DNA of 64,000 nucleotides from Candidatus Lachnoclostridium avicola (lineage in GTDB: Bacteria > Bacillota > Clostridia > Lachnospirales > Lachnospiraceae), in assembly GCA_019114465.1 (NCBI GenBank), contig DXFM01000029.1, forward strand, positions 1 through 64,000, in the 5' to 3' direction. Within the stretch, counting starts at the first letter, position 1. Every line of letters begins with the position of its first letter. Position numbers and translations under genes: made by a program. Below, piece after piece: positions 24,818 to 33,980 of this stretch. The notes beneath the pieces are model-generated. The model worked only from the letters and a program-made list of their open reading frames with translations, did not search any database and was not told where the DNA came from.

Positions 24818-26152
24818 TTACTTGCTGTTTTTCACAACATCTCCCAGAAACCGCGCCGAAACCAGCAGGGTGATAAATTCCGCCGCCGGCACTGCCAGCC
24901 AGACGCCCGTCACTCCCATCACCTCCGGCAGAAACAGCAGAAACAGAGTAATCAGCCCAAATGTCCGCAGAAATGATATGACGGCGGATAGTTTCCCGTT
25001 GGAGAGAGCTGTAAACGCAGAAGATGCAAAAATATTCCATCCGCAGAACAGAAAACTGAAGGGAAATATATAAAATCCATTTCTTGCAATGCGGTAAACC
25101 GCCGTCCCGGCGGGCGCAAAAATCTCCACCAGCCAGGGCCCCGCCGCCATGGATGCGGCAAATACCAGAACCGACACAACGGCGATGAACCGCAGGCAGA
25201 TGCAGAACACCTTTTTCAGTTGCTCCCCATTCTGTCCGCCGAAATGGTAGCTGATGACCGGAGCCACGCCCATGGAAAATCCGATGTACAGAGTAGTCAG
25301 AAAAAACTGAGTGTATATGAGAATCGTAACCGCCGCCACTCCATCCACTCCGAGCAGCCGCATCATCACCGTGTTGAAGAGAAATGTGGTGACTGCCGCA
25401 GCGGCCTGGCTCACCATCTCTGAACTGCCGTTGACGCAGCTTTCCGCCAGCACGCCGGGACGAAACACCGGTCTTTCAAATCTCATGGTTCCTTTTCCCC
25501 AAAGGAAGAATCCCATGCCCGCCGCAGCCTGGATGAAATATCCCACGCCTGTCCCCAGGGCGGACCCCCGGATTCCCATGCCGAAAGGCACCATAAATAT
25601 ATAATCCAGAACCGCATTGGCCGCCCCTGCCCCCAGGGAAAGAGCCATGCCGAAGCCAGGGCGGCCGGCGGTGACGATCAGATTCTGAAAAAGCACCTGC
25701 AGCATACTCGCCGGAGTAAAAATAAGCAGAATCAGCAGATAATCCCTGCAGTACGGAAACAGCCGCTCTCCAGCTCCCAGCCCCCGGATGATCTCGTCAA
25801 TGCAGAGAACTCCCACCACGGCAATTCCTGTTCCCAGAACGGCCCCCCAGGATACAATCAGCGTAAAATCCTGGGACGCCTCCCGCTCTTTTCCGGCCCC
25901 CATTTTCCTGGCAGTAATTGCGCTCCCTCCTGCCGCCAGCATAGTTCCCAGCCCCACAATGAGGTTGATCACCGGGGTAACCACGTTGATTGCAGACAGC
26001 GCGTCCGTATTTACAAAACGGGATACAAAAATCGTATCCCCTATAGTGTAAAACCCCATAAAAATCATGGTAATCATGGTGGGAAACGCAAACTTCAGCA
26101 AAGACGCGGCGGTAAATTCCCGCGCCAGAGGATTTACAGCCCTGTCATTCAT
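24818..26152 (-). CDS. MATE family efflux transporter
   Basis: The 444-residue protein has 12 predicted membrane segments and the MATE pattern, with FAFPTMITMIFMGFYTIGDT at the N-terminus and a homologous second half. MATE proteins export cationic drugs or metabolites using Na+ or H+. Its start overlaps the AraC-GNAT gene by 8 bp, so the two are cotranscribed. Confidence 0.92.
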   Translation of the reverse strand: MNDRAVNPLAREFTAASLLKFAFPTMITMIFMGFYTIGDTIFVSRFVNTDALSAINVVTPVINLIVGLGTMLAAGGSAITARKMGAGKEREASQDFTLIVSWGAVLGTGIAVVGVLCIDEIIRGLGAGERLFPYCRDYLLILLIFTPASMLQVLFQNLIVTAGRPGFGMALSLGAGAANAVLDYIFMVPFGMGIRGSALGTGVGYFIQAAAGMGFFLWGKGTMRFERPVFRPGVLAESCVNGSSEMVSQAAAAVTTFLFNTVMMRLLGVDGVAAVTILIYTQFFLTTLYIGFSMGVAPVISYHFGGQNGEQLKKVFCICLRFIAVVSVLVFAASMAAGPWLVEIFAPAGTAVYRIARNGFYIFPFSFLFCGWNIFASSAFTALSNGKLSAVISFLRTFGLITLFLLFLPEVMGVTGVWLAVPAAEFITLLVSARFLGDVVKNSK

Positions 26153-27005
26153 CGCCGGATTCCTCCCGGCAGCGTCTCGAGAGCACTAACCGCTGGGTGG
26201 GATAGCCGAACTCCATCAGCAGCTCCCCTTCCGCAAATCCCAGCTCTTTCAACCTTCTGCGGCAGCCCGGGTCTGCCCGGTCGCCTTCCCGAAAAGTGGT
26301 GATGGAAAGCTCTCCACCAGCCTTCACCACGGAAAACGCCTGCTTTAAAAAGGCCGGGGCGATCCCCAGCTTCCGGTACCGGGGATGGATTCCCCAAAAA
26401 TCAATGCTTCCTGTTTCCGGTGTCAGCCCCATCACGCCGGCTGCTTCTTTCCCGTCTGTCAGGATGAACGCCCTGCTTCCGCCGATATATTCCCGAAGCC
26501 GCTCTCTGTAATCGACTTCATCCAGGCAGGGAAAACCGTCCACCACCTGTCTTACAAGCTCCATCCATAGGGGAATATCCTCCATTTGGGCCGGCCGGAT
26601 ACGGCTCTGCCAGTCTCCGCCGCCATCCGGCCTTTCGGGAGTATTCCTCCACACCCAGGCCAGCTGCAGGGGATAAAAAATTTTCTCCTCCCGGTACCGC
26701 CCAGGCGATTTTTTATACATTTCCCGGAATACGGTTGTGAACGCCTGCTGGCTCTCATACCCCGCAGACAGGGCGATCTCCAGAATCGGCCTGTCAGAAT
26801 ATACCAGAAGTTTTGCAGCTTCCGTCAGCTGTCTCCGCTGCACATAGTCATGGATGGTCCGGCCGGCCGTCTGTGTGAATGCGCGGTGGAGATGGTATTT
26901 GGAATAGTGCACCGCCTTCGCCACTCTTTCCAGATCCAGCTTTTCAGATAAATGCCCTTCAATATAGTCAATCACAGCGCCTGTCAGTTTCTCTTCATTC
27001 TTCAT
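26145..27005 (-). CDS. AraC-type regulator fused to a GNAT domain
   Basis: Residues 1-110 carry two AraC helix-turn-helix motifs (LERVAKAVHYSKYHLHRAFT and EIALSAGYESQQAFTTVFRE). Residues about 135-275 form a GNAT acetyltransferase-like domain (DFWGIHPRYRKLGIAPAFLKQA, with the acetyl-CoA loop modified from the usual Q/RxxGxG/A). The GNAT part may act as a ligand-sensing domain or modify a substrate. It overlaps the MATE gene by 8 bp, so I infer control of that exporter. Confidence 0.87.
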   Translation of the reverse strand: MKNEEKLTGAVIDYIEGHLSEKLDLERVAKAVHYSKYHLHRAFTQTAGRTIHDYVQRRQLTEAAKLLVYSDRPILEIALSAGYESQQAFTTVFREMYKKSPGRYREEKIFYPLQLAWVWRNTPERPDGGGDWQSRIRPAQMEDIPLWMELVRQVVDGFPCLDEVDYRERLREYIGGSRAFILTDGKEAAGVMGLTPETGSIDFWGIHPRYRKLGIAPAFLKQAFSVVKAGGELSITTFREGDRADPGCRRRLKELGFAEGELLMEFGYPTQRLVLSRRCREESGDE

Positions 27006-27080
27006 TGCAGTTTCCTCCTGCCTGACAGTTTAGCAGAAAAAGGGGAGGGAGTTTTCATAATTCTTGCGGTTTAAAATCGC

Positions 27081-27109
27081 TTACACCGCCTCACAAAAAG
27101 TTGTAAAAT
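27081..27109 (+). promoter_or_regulatory. Putative promoter of the DUF4097 membrane protein gene
   Basis: TTACAC (27081-27086), 17 bp, TAAAAT (27104-27109), 24 bp upstream of the ATG at 27133. Confidence 0.5.
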
Positions 27110-27132
27110 ATCAGCCATGGAGGTACAAAACC

Positions 27133-27837
27133 ATGAAAAAATTTACAAATCTTATTATTGTCACTCTTCTTATCGCGGTCATATCTCTTTCCATTGCAGT
27201 TGGTTACCTTTTTGGAAAAACATCTTCCGTTTCAGCCGATTCTTCCGAAGTTCCCGGAAGCCTGAATTCCAGTGAGTCTGAGACCGGCGCGACTGAACCG
27301 GAAAATGAAATAACAGAGCTTCGCTGTTCCGTACAGCTGGGAACCTTAACCATCACAGAAGGGGACGATTTCCACGTATCTGAGCTCAATGGAAGCGACT
27401 ATGAGGCATATACCGAAGACGGCGCTTATATTGTAAACGGGAGCACGACTCATGATAATCACATTGTCGTAACTGTTCCCAAAGATTATCCGTTTGAAAC
27501 TGTTGAGCTGTCTGTTGCGGGAGGCGCTTTAGCAGCAGAAAACATCCATACCCGGAATCTATATACAAATTGTGATAAAGGCGCCATCGACTGTTCCGGC
27601 TCTGTCAGTGCCGTCGCCGAAGTCCGGCAGCTTCAGGGTAAAACCGTACTGAATATTGACGGAAGACAAACCGATTATAATTATAGTCTGGATCTTGATT
27701 TGGGTCATATTGGCGTAGGAGAGGAGCAGTACGCCGGCCCCCGCCAGCATCAGAACATTGACAACGGTGCCGAAAAAAACATCAATGCCAGCTGCACTAT
27801 GGGCAGCATCAGTATACTCTTTTCAGAAGCTGATTAA
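27133..27837 (+). CDS. Membrane-anchored DUF4097-like protein
   Basis: The 234-residue protein has an N-terminal membrane anchor or uncleaved signal (residues 7-30), a Ser/Glu-rich linker and a beta-strand repeat region (about 60-230) with the DUF4097 pattern ELRCSVQLGTLTITEGDDF. It is related in fold to the N-terminal half of the beta-lactamase-fusion lipoprotein 6 kb away. The ATG at 27133 follows GGAGGT; the longer frame from 27064 is rejected. Its stop overlaps that of the convergent amidase gene. Function is unknown. Confidence 0.75.
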   Translation: MKKFTNLIIVTLLIAVISLSIAVGYLFGKTSSVSADSSEVPGSLNSSESETGATEPENEITELRCSVQLGTLTITEGDDFHVSELNGSDYEAYTEDGAYIVNGSTTHDNHIVVTVPKDYPFETVELSVAGGALAAENIHTRNLYTNCDKGAIDCSGSVSAVAEVRQLQGKTVLNIDGRQTDYNYSLDLDLGHIGVGEEQYAGPRQHQNIDNGAEKNINASCTMGSISILFSEAD

Positions 27838-28745
27838 CCATTATAAGATGACTCTGTCTTCAACTCCGGCAGCACCCATCCGCAGACGGTTTTCGGAACC
27901 GCCATCCTCACCGTCCGCTCCGGGTCCACCACCTGGCAGAACTGAAGGTTTCCGCAGGCGCTCAGCAGCATCCCCGCCTCATTGAGGGAATAGTTTAAGT
28001 GCCTCTCCAGTATGCCGCACATGGCTTTTGTGGCCTTGTACACCGCCTTTTCCAGGTCCTTATCCGACGCGATGGTGTAAATGTAGTGTTCGTCCTCCAG
28101 GCGGGGATCTTTCATGGAGACGCCCCGGATTACCTCAAAGCGGACTGTCACCTTCGCGCCGATCTCCACGCCGCTGACCATGATCTCTCCGTCGCCCATA
28201 CAGGCGTGCACATCTCCGCAGCTAAAATAAGCGCCGTCATGGAATACAGGCAGATACAGAATGCTTCCTTTTGCAATTTTGGTATTATCCATATTGCCGC
28301 CGTGAGAGCCGGGCGTCCCGCAGGGAACCGGCTCCCCCGCCGGAGCGACGCCTATGACGCCGATCATGGGATTTACAGGGATTTTTATACGGTCGAACAG
28401 GCAGAAGCCGTCCCGCACCGGCACCTTTTTCACGCTGCTGCGCAAAATATCTCTGCCCAGCACGCCGTCTCCCGGAAGGCAGCACATGGTTCCCTCATCC
28501 TCCAGCTCAATGTCCAGAATCTCCACCTTCAGCACGTCTCCGGCTCTGGCTCCTTCCACCCAGACGGGTCCTGTGGCCGGGTTGATATGATCCCAGTCCA
28601 GTCCGTCCATCACGTACTCTTCTCCGTCAATCTGGTTGTTGAAACAGTCTCTGGTGTGAAAGGTAACCGGCTCGTTCTGAGGAACGCGGACGGCGGTCTC
28701 TTTGTTTTCTCCCATGGCGTATATGATTTGGTCTTTGATGATCAT
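27834..28745 (-). CDS. Acetamidase/formamidase family protein
   Basis: The 303-residue protein matches the FmdA/AmdA family, which hydrolyses formamide or acetamide to ammonia and the acid. Visible landmarks are the N-terminal ETAVRVPQNEPVTFHTRDCF, VEGARAGDVLKVEI, the GSHGGNMDN loop and HACMGDGEI, regions that hold the metal and active site in the family. The ATG at 28745 has AAGGAGG upstream. It is a single gene. Confidence 0.9.
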   Translation of the reverse strand: MIIKDQIIYAMGENKETAVRVPQNEPVTFHTRDCFNNQIDGEEYVMDGLDWDHINPATGPVWVEGARAGDVLKVEILDIELEDEGTMCCLPGDGVLGRDILRSSVKKVPVRDGFCLFDRIKIPVNPMIGVIGVAPAGEPVPCGTPGSHGGNMDNTKIAKGSILYLPVFHDGAYFSCGDVHACMGDGEIMVSGVEIGAKVTVRFEVIRGVSMKDPRLEDEHYIYTIASDKDLEKAVYKATKAMCGILERHLNYSLNEAGMLLSACGNLQFCQVVDPERTVRMAVPKTVCGWVLPELKTESSYNG

Positions 28746-28891
28746 GGGGCAGGTCCTCCTTTTATACTTTCTGAAAACTTTCCAGTTTTATCCCATATTT
28801 TCCTGTTAAAAGCAGTATAACACGAATATTTACCCGTGGAAAGGAAAAGCTTTTCCCCCGCATTTCTCCCTCCGCCTTCCGAAATTTTTCA

Positions 28892-28920
28892 TTGCATTTT
28901 CCATTTTTTAATTGTATAAT
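28892..28920 (+). promoter_or_regulatory. Promoter of the ABC exporter leader
   Basis: TTGCAT (28892-28897), 17 bp, TATAAT (28915-28920). It starts a leader of about 185 nt that carries two terminators before the first ABC gene. Confidence 0.7.
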
Positions 28921-28935
28921 TACGTGGAAATTGAA

Positions 28936-29094
28936 ATGACTTGCTTAGACCTACGATACAGGAGTTCTGCCTCTGATACGATACAGAAGCACCACCTTTT
29001 GTATCGTTTTTTTGCGCATACCGAAAGGTGTGCGCTTTTTTTATTTTCTCGGAAAAGCTCCAGTCCAGGAAATCATTTCATTTTCATATTTTAA
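28936..29094 (+). CDS. Possible leader peptide of the ABC exporter operon
   Basis: An ATG at 28936, just after the predicted transcription start, opens a 52-codon frame through both leader terminators. The only ribosome-binding signal is a weak GGAAATTGA. If translated, ribosome position would decide whether the terminators form. The reading is speculative. Confidence 0.25.
   Translation: MTCLDLRYRSSASDTIQKHHLLYRFFAHTERCALFLFSRKSSSPGNHFIFIF
28978..29013 (+). terminator. Leader terminator 1
   Basis: ACGATACA (28978-28985) and TGTATCGT (29000-29007) form an 8-bp stem followed by a T run to 29013. An identical second copy of the left arm lies at 28953-28960 and could pair instead. Confidence 0.7.
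29014..29042 (+). terminator. Leader terminator 2
   Basis: GCGCATACC (29014-29022), GAAA tetraloop, GGTGTGCGC (29027-29035), then seven T residues; one G-T pair. It follows terminator 1 directly and lies 70 bp before the ABC start, so both must be read through for expression. Confidence 0.85.
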
Positions 29095-29111
29095 TGAAAG
29101 AGGTTTTTTAC

Positions 29112-30854
29112 ATGGTCAAAAAAATACTGTGCTGTCTGCGGGAATATCGGACAGCCACAATCGCAACCATTATCCTGACCGCCCTGGAGACTCTGCTGGA
29201 AATCATTGTCCCATTTCTCCAGGCCAGCATCATCGATCAGGGCATTTACGCGGGAAACCGGGAAGTGCTCATATCCACCGCCTGGCTTATGATCGGCTGC
29301 ATCGCCCTGGCTCTGGTCTTTGGACTGACTGCCAGCCGGACGGCCGCCGTAGCGGCCTCAGGTACCGCCAGGAATCTGCGGATGGATATGTACAGCAACA
29401 TCCAGGATTTTTCCTTCGCCAATATTGACAAATTTTCAACGGCCGGTCTGGTGACCCGGCTCACCACCGATGTGATGAACATTCAGAACGCGTTTATGAT
29501 GATCATCCGGGTGGCGGTGCGGGCGCCGTTCATGGTCATTTTTGCGCTCATCATGGCGTTTACCATCAGCGCCAGGATCGCCTCCATGTACCTGCTGCTG
29601 ATCCCCATTCTGGGAATCGCTCTGGCGGCCCTGATCCTCACCGCGAAAAAATATTTTGAAAAAGTGTTTGAGCAGTATGACCGGCTCAACCAGGTGGTTC
29701 AGGAGAATTTAAGCGGCATCCGCGTGGTCAAAGGCTTTGCGAGAGAGGAATACGAAAAAGAAAAATTCCAAAAGACCTCCTCGGCCCTCTACCGGATCTT
29801 TAAGAAGGCGGAAGGCATCATGGCCTATTCTTCCCCGGTGATGCAGCTGGTGGTTTACGCCTGTCTCCTTCTGATCTACTGGGTGGGCGCCGCCATCATT
29901 GTAAACAGCCGCAGCACTGTTCTCTCCACCGGTGAGCTGTCCAGTCTGATCGCCTACGCCATGCAGATCCTCACCGCCCTGATGATGCTCTCCGTGGTGC
30001 TGATCCTCATCACCATCGCCCGCAGCTCCGGGCGTAGGATCTGCGAAGTGCTGGATGAAAAAAGCAGCCTGACGGAAAAGCCGGACGCCATCGATAAGGT
30101 CCGGGATGGGGAAATCATCTTCGACAGCGTCTCCTTCAACTATTTCCGGGACAAAACTGGTGAATGTATCCACAATGTCCGTCTGAAAATCCCTTCCGGC
30201 TCCACAGTGGGCATCATCGGAGCCACCGGAGCGGGAAAGAGCAGCCTGGTGCAGCTCATCCCCCGGCTCTACGACGCGACCACCGGCAAGGTTCTCGTGG
30301 GCGGCGTGGACGTCCGGGACTACAAACTGGACACCATCCGAAACGCCGTTTCCATGGTTCTGCAGAAAAATCTGCTGTTTTCCGGAACCATCAAGGACAA
30401 CCTCCGCTGGGGCGATGAGAACGCCTCTGACGAAGAACTTGTACGGGTGTGCCGGCTGGCTCAGGCGGACGAATTTATCAGCCAGTTTCCCGACGGATAT
30501 GACACCTATATTGAACAGGGCGGAACCAACGTATCCGGCGGTCAGAAACAGCGTCTCTGCATCGCCCGGGCCCTGTTAAAGAAGCCGAAAATCCTGATTC
30601 TGGACGACTCCACCAGCGCCGTGGACACCAAGACGGACGCGCTGATCCGAAAGGCCTTCCGGGAGGAAATTCCGGACACCACGAAGCTGATCATCGCCCA
30701 GCGGATCTCGTCCGTGCAGGATGCGGATTTTACCATTGTTTTGAAGGACGGCCGCATCGACGGGGTGGGAAATCACGAATATTTACTGAAACATAACGAG
30801 ATTTACCGGGATATTTATACATCTCAGCAGCAGGGAGGTAAGATGGATGAATAA
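29112..30854 (+). CDS. ABC exporter subunit 1 (fused TMD-NBD), degenerate catalytic site
   Basis: The 580-residue protein has six membrane segments (about residues 15-300) and a nucleotide-binding domain with Walker A GATGAGKSSLV, signature VSGGQKQR and Walker B ILILDDSTSAVD. The catalytic Glu after Walker B is replaced by Asp, as in the degenerate half of heterodimeric exporters. The ATG at 29112 has AAGAGG eight to nine bases upstream. It overlaps the second subunit gene by 8 bp. A tandem-terminator leader suggests induced expression, probably by a drug. Confidence 0.9.
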   Translation: MVKKILCCLREYRTATIATIILTALETLLEIIVPFLQASIIDQGIYAGNREVLISTAWLMIGCIALALVFGLTASRTAAVAASGTARNLRMDMYSNIQDFSFANIDKFSTAGLVTRLTTDVMNIQNAFMMIIRVAVRAPFMVIFALIMAFTISARIASMYLLLIPILGIALAALILTAKKYFEKVFEQYDRLNQVVQENLSGIRVVKGFAREEYEKEKFQKTSSALYRIFKKAEGIMAYSSPVMQLVVYACLLLIYWVGAAIIVNSRSTVLSTGELSSLIAYAMQILTALMMLSVVLILITIARSSGRRICEVLDEKSSLTEKPDAIDKVRDGEIIFDSVSFNYFRDKTGECIHNVRLKIPSGSTVGIIGATGAGKSSLVQLIPRLYDATTGKVLVGGVDVRDYKLDTIRNAVSMVLQKNLLFSGTIKDNLRWGDENASDEELVRVCRLAQADEFISQFPDGYDTYIEQGGTNVSGGQKQRLCIARALLKKPKILILDDSTSAVDTKTDALIRKAFREEIPDTTKLIIAQRISSVQDADFTIVLKDGRIDGVGNHEYLLKHNEIYRDIYTSQQQGGKMDE

Positions 30855-32713
30855 GAAAACAAGACAGAGCGGAACTTTTAGCCGTCTGCTCTCCTATATA
30901 ATTCGCAACTCCGGATGGATGTTCGCGGTAGTCTGCGGGGCGGTCGTCGTCTCCACTGGCGCCGGCGTTCTGGGTTCCATGTTCACCCAGGTGGTGATCG
31001 ACGACTATATCACTCCTCTTCTACTCATGGATCAGCCGGACTACTCCGGCCTGCTCCGCGCCATTTTTACCATGGGAGCAGTCTACCTGGTGGGCGTGGT
31101 CTGTACCATCCTGTATAACCGGCTCATGGTGACCATCTCCCAGGGCTGCCTAAAACACATTCGGGATGACATGTTCTACCACATGCAGAGCCTGCCCATC
31201 TCCTATTTTGACACCCACACCCACGGCGACATTATGAGTCATTATACCAACGACACAGACACTCTGCGCCAGTTTATCAGCAACACCCTGGCTCAGCTCA
31301 TCGCCTGCCTGATCACCGCTGTCGCCTCCTTTGTGGTCATGGTCTACTACAGCCGGTCCCTGGCCATGATCGTGGTGGCCGTGACCCTCATCGACGGAGT
31401 GATCACCCTGATCGTCTCCAGGAAAAGCGTTCAGTGCTTCTCCCGTCAGCAGGCCTCTATGGCTTCCATGAACGGCTACATTGAGGAGATGCTCAACGGC
31501 CAGAAGGTGATCAAAATTTTCTGCCATGAACCCCAGTCAAAGGCCGGATTCCAGGAGAAAAATGATTCCATGTATGAGAGTTCCGTTCAGGCCAACACCA
31601 TCGCCAACCTGATCATGCCCGTACTGGGACAGATCGGCAATCTGCTCACTGTACTGATCGCTTTCATCGGCGGCCTTCTGATCTTAAACGGCTCCGACAC
31701 CCTCACCGCCGGCATTGTGGTGGCCTTTTTGTCCCTCTCCAAATCCTTCTCCCCCCATTCAGCAGGTGGGCCAGCAGATCAGCCTGATCACCATGGCCAT
31801 GGCCGGCGCAAAGCGGATTTTTGCCCTGCTGGACGAGGAGCCGGAAGTAGATGAGGGATATGTGACCCTGGTCAACGCCAGAAAAGATGAAACCGGCGCG
31901 CTCACCGAATGTTCGGAAAGAACCGGCCTGTTCGCCTGGAAACATCCCCATCACGACGGCACTGTGACTTACACGGAGTTAAAGGGGGATATCCGTATGT
32001 TCGACGTGGATTTCGGCTATGTTCCGGAAAAGATTGTTCTCCACGGGGTCACTCTCTATGCGGAACCTGGGCAGAAGCTGGCTTTCGTGGGAGCCACCGG
32101 CGCCGGAAAAACCACCATCACCAACCTGCTGAACCGGTTCTATGACATCGCGGACGGAAAAATCCGGTACGACGGCATCAATATCAACAAAATACGCAAG
32201 GACGACCTGCGCCGCTCCATCGGCCTCGTTCTCCAGGACACCAGTCTGTTCACCGGAACGGTGATGGAAAATATCCGGTACGGGCGGCTGGACGCCACCG
32301 ACGACGAGTGCATTGCCGCCGCGAAGCTGGCCGGCGCCGACTCCTTTATCTCCAACCTGCCCTACGGCTACAACACAGTTCTCCTCAACGCCGGGGAAGC
32401 TTTGAGCCAGGGACAGCGGCAGCTCCTGAACATTGCCAGAGCCGTGGCAGCTAACTCCCCCTGCATGATCCTGGACGAGGCCACCTCCTCCATTGATACC
32501 CGTACAGAACGCATCGTCCAGGAGGGCATGGACGCCCTGATGAAAGGACGAACCTCCTTCGTCATCGCCCATCGTCTCTCCACCATCCGCAATTCCGACG
32601 TGATCATGGTGCTGGACCACGGCCGGATCATCGAGAGAGGCTCCCACGAAAAGCTGATTGAGGAGAAAGGAACCTACTACCAGCTCTATACCGGCGCTTT
32701 CGAGCTGGAATAA
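30847..32713 (+). pseudogene. ABC exporter subunit 2 (fused TMD-NBD), frameshifted at a C run
   Basis: The first frame (from ATG 30847, after GGGAGGT) encodes six membrane segments and reads through SLSKSFSP; the second frame picks up as PIQQVGQQISLITMAMAGAKRIF and carries a full nucleotide-binding domain: Walker A GATGAGKTTIT, signature ALSQGQRQ and a canonical Walker B MILDEATSSID. The switch occurs at six C residues (31751-31756). With the frame repaired it would be the catalytically competent partner of the preceding subunit, about 620 residues. It could be a true mutation, phase variation or a sequencing error. Confidence 0.85.
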
Positions 32714-32846
32714 AACCGGAGAGGATTTCACAGTTTCATCACCATTTTTTTAAATTTTCTTCAAAAAAGTTTCTTATCATAATGAAAAAGTATTGAGGCA
32801 GACAGCTTCAATCACAAGTCACCGAGCCGGCTCTGCCGGCCTACAC

Positions 32847-32886
32847 AGGGATTCAACGCGCTTGCGGAGAATCCCTTTTATTTTTT
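32847..32886 (+). terminator. Terminator just upstream of the metallo-hydrolase gene
   Basis: AGGGATTC (32847-32854) and GAATCCCT (32869-32876) are followed by TTTTATTTTTT, ending only a few bases before the AGAGGAGG of the next gene. It may end the ABC operon or act as an attenuator of the downstream gene. The rest of the 32714-32905 spacer shows a -10-like CATAAT (32778-32783) and GC-rich palindromes but no known riboswitch. Confidence 0.7.
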
Positions 32887-32905
32887 AAGAAGAGGAGGAT
32901 CTATC

Positions 32906-33919
32906 ATGAAGAGAAGGAATCTGACAATCGCTCTGGCGGCGGCCGCCATGACCATGGCGCTGCCCATCACCGCAATGGCTGGGGAATGGCATCGGGAACC
33001 CGGCGGCTGGTGGTGGACCGACGACGACGGAAGCTATCCCGTCAGCCAGTGGCGCTGGCTGGACGGAAACCAGGACGGCATCGCCGAATGCTACTATTTT
33101 GACTCTTCCGGCTGGCTGGTGACCGGTGCCCAGACCCCGGACGGCTGGACCGTGGATGAGAACGGGGCCTGGACGGAAGACGGGGCGGTGCAGACCCTGG
33201 AAGTGGAGACGGAGGAGGATTCAGAAGGCATGTGGGATCAGGTGACGCTGGAAGTAAACGAAGTCATGGACAATCTGTACGCCCTGGACGAGAGCAGAAC
33301 CAGAGCCTATCTGGTGGTAGGTGAAGATAAAGCCATGCTGATTGACACCCTGTTTGAGGAGGACAACGTGCTGGATGTGGTACGCCAGATCACAGATCTC
33401 CCCATTGAGGTGGTCATCACCCACGGACATCCGGACCACATCGGCGGAATCGGATATTTTGATTCCTGCTATATCAATGAGAAAGACGCTTATCTCCTTC
33501 CCGAGGGGATCACCGCCAACTACATCAGCGAGGGAGATGTGCTCACCTGCGGAGATTATTCCTTTGAGGTGATCGAAATCCCCGGCCATACAGACGGAAG
33601 CATCGCTCTCCTTGACCGGACCCACAAAGTGCTGATTGCAGGGGACAGCGTTCAGCCCGGCCCCATCGTCATGTTCGGCGAAGGCACGGATCTCAACGCC
33701 TACATCGAGAGCATGGCCAAGCTGATGAACTACGCAGACGACATCGAATACGTCCTCGCCGGCCATCACGACTACCCGGTGGGAAGTGAATATATTCAGT
33801 ACGCCTATGAGGACGCCCTCGCCCTGGTAAACGGCGAGCTGACGGGAACCCCCATGCCGGCCATGGGAACCACAAAGAATCTCTACCAGGGAGCCCATGT
33901 GGCGTTTATCGCAGACTGA
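32906..33919 (+). CDS. Secreted metallo-beta-lactamase-fold hydrolase with Trp-rich N-terminal module
   Basis: The 337-residue protein has a signal peptide (residues 1-25, cleavage near AMA-GE), a Trp/Gly-rich module (about 26-95: GGWWWTDDDGSYPVSQWRWL, ECYYFDSSGWLV) resembling choline-binding/cell-wall-binding repeats, and a metallo-beta-lactamase-fold domain (about 110-330). Metal ligands are visible in THGHPDHIGG, IPGHTDGS, AGDSV and AGHHDYP. The substrate is unknown. The same N-terminal module recurs in the secreted protein at 54607-55260. Confidence 0.87.
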   Translation: MKRRNLTIALAAAAMTMALPITAMAGEWHREPGGWWWTDDDGSYPVSQWRWLDGNQDGIAECYYFDSSGWLVTGAQTPDGWTVDENGAWTEDGAVQTLEVETEEDSEGMWDQVTLEVNEVMDNLYALDESRTRAYLVVGEDKAMLIDTLFEEDNVLDVVRQITDLPIEVVITHGHPDHIGGIGYFDSCYINEKDAYLLPEGITANYISEGDVLTCGDYSFEVIEIPGHTDGSIALLDRTHKVLIAGDSVQPGPIVMFGEGTDLNAYIESMAKLMNYADDIEYVLAGHHDYPVGSEYIQYAYEDALALVNGELTGTPMPAMGTTKNLYQGAHVAFIAD

Positions 33920-33925
33920 CGCGAA

Positions 33926-33966
33926 AAAAAGACCAGACCTCCGTTATCCGGGGTTTGGTCTTTTTG
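33926..33966. terminator. Bidirectional terminator
   Basis: AAAAAGACCAGACC (33926-33939) pairs imperfectly with GGTTTGGTCTTTTT (33952-33965). T runs on both strands let it end the hydrolase gene and the convergent DnaK operon. Confidence 0.8.
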
Positions 33967-33980
33967 GTTCCATATGAAGT

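Noticed and set aside
32784-32890. c-di-GMP-I riboswitch before the secreted hydrolase
   Set aside because: A GGCCTA-like segment is present, but the conserved CAAACC and GGTTACC parts of the aptamer are missing.
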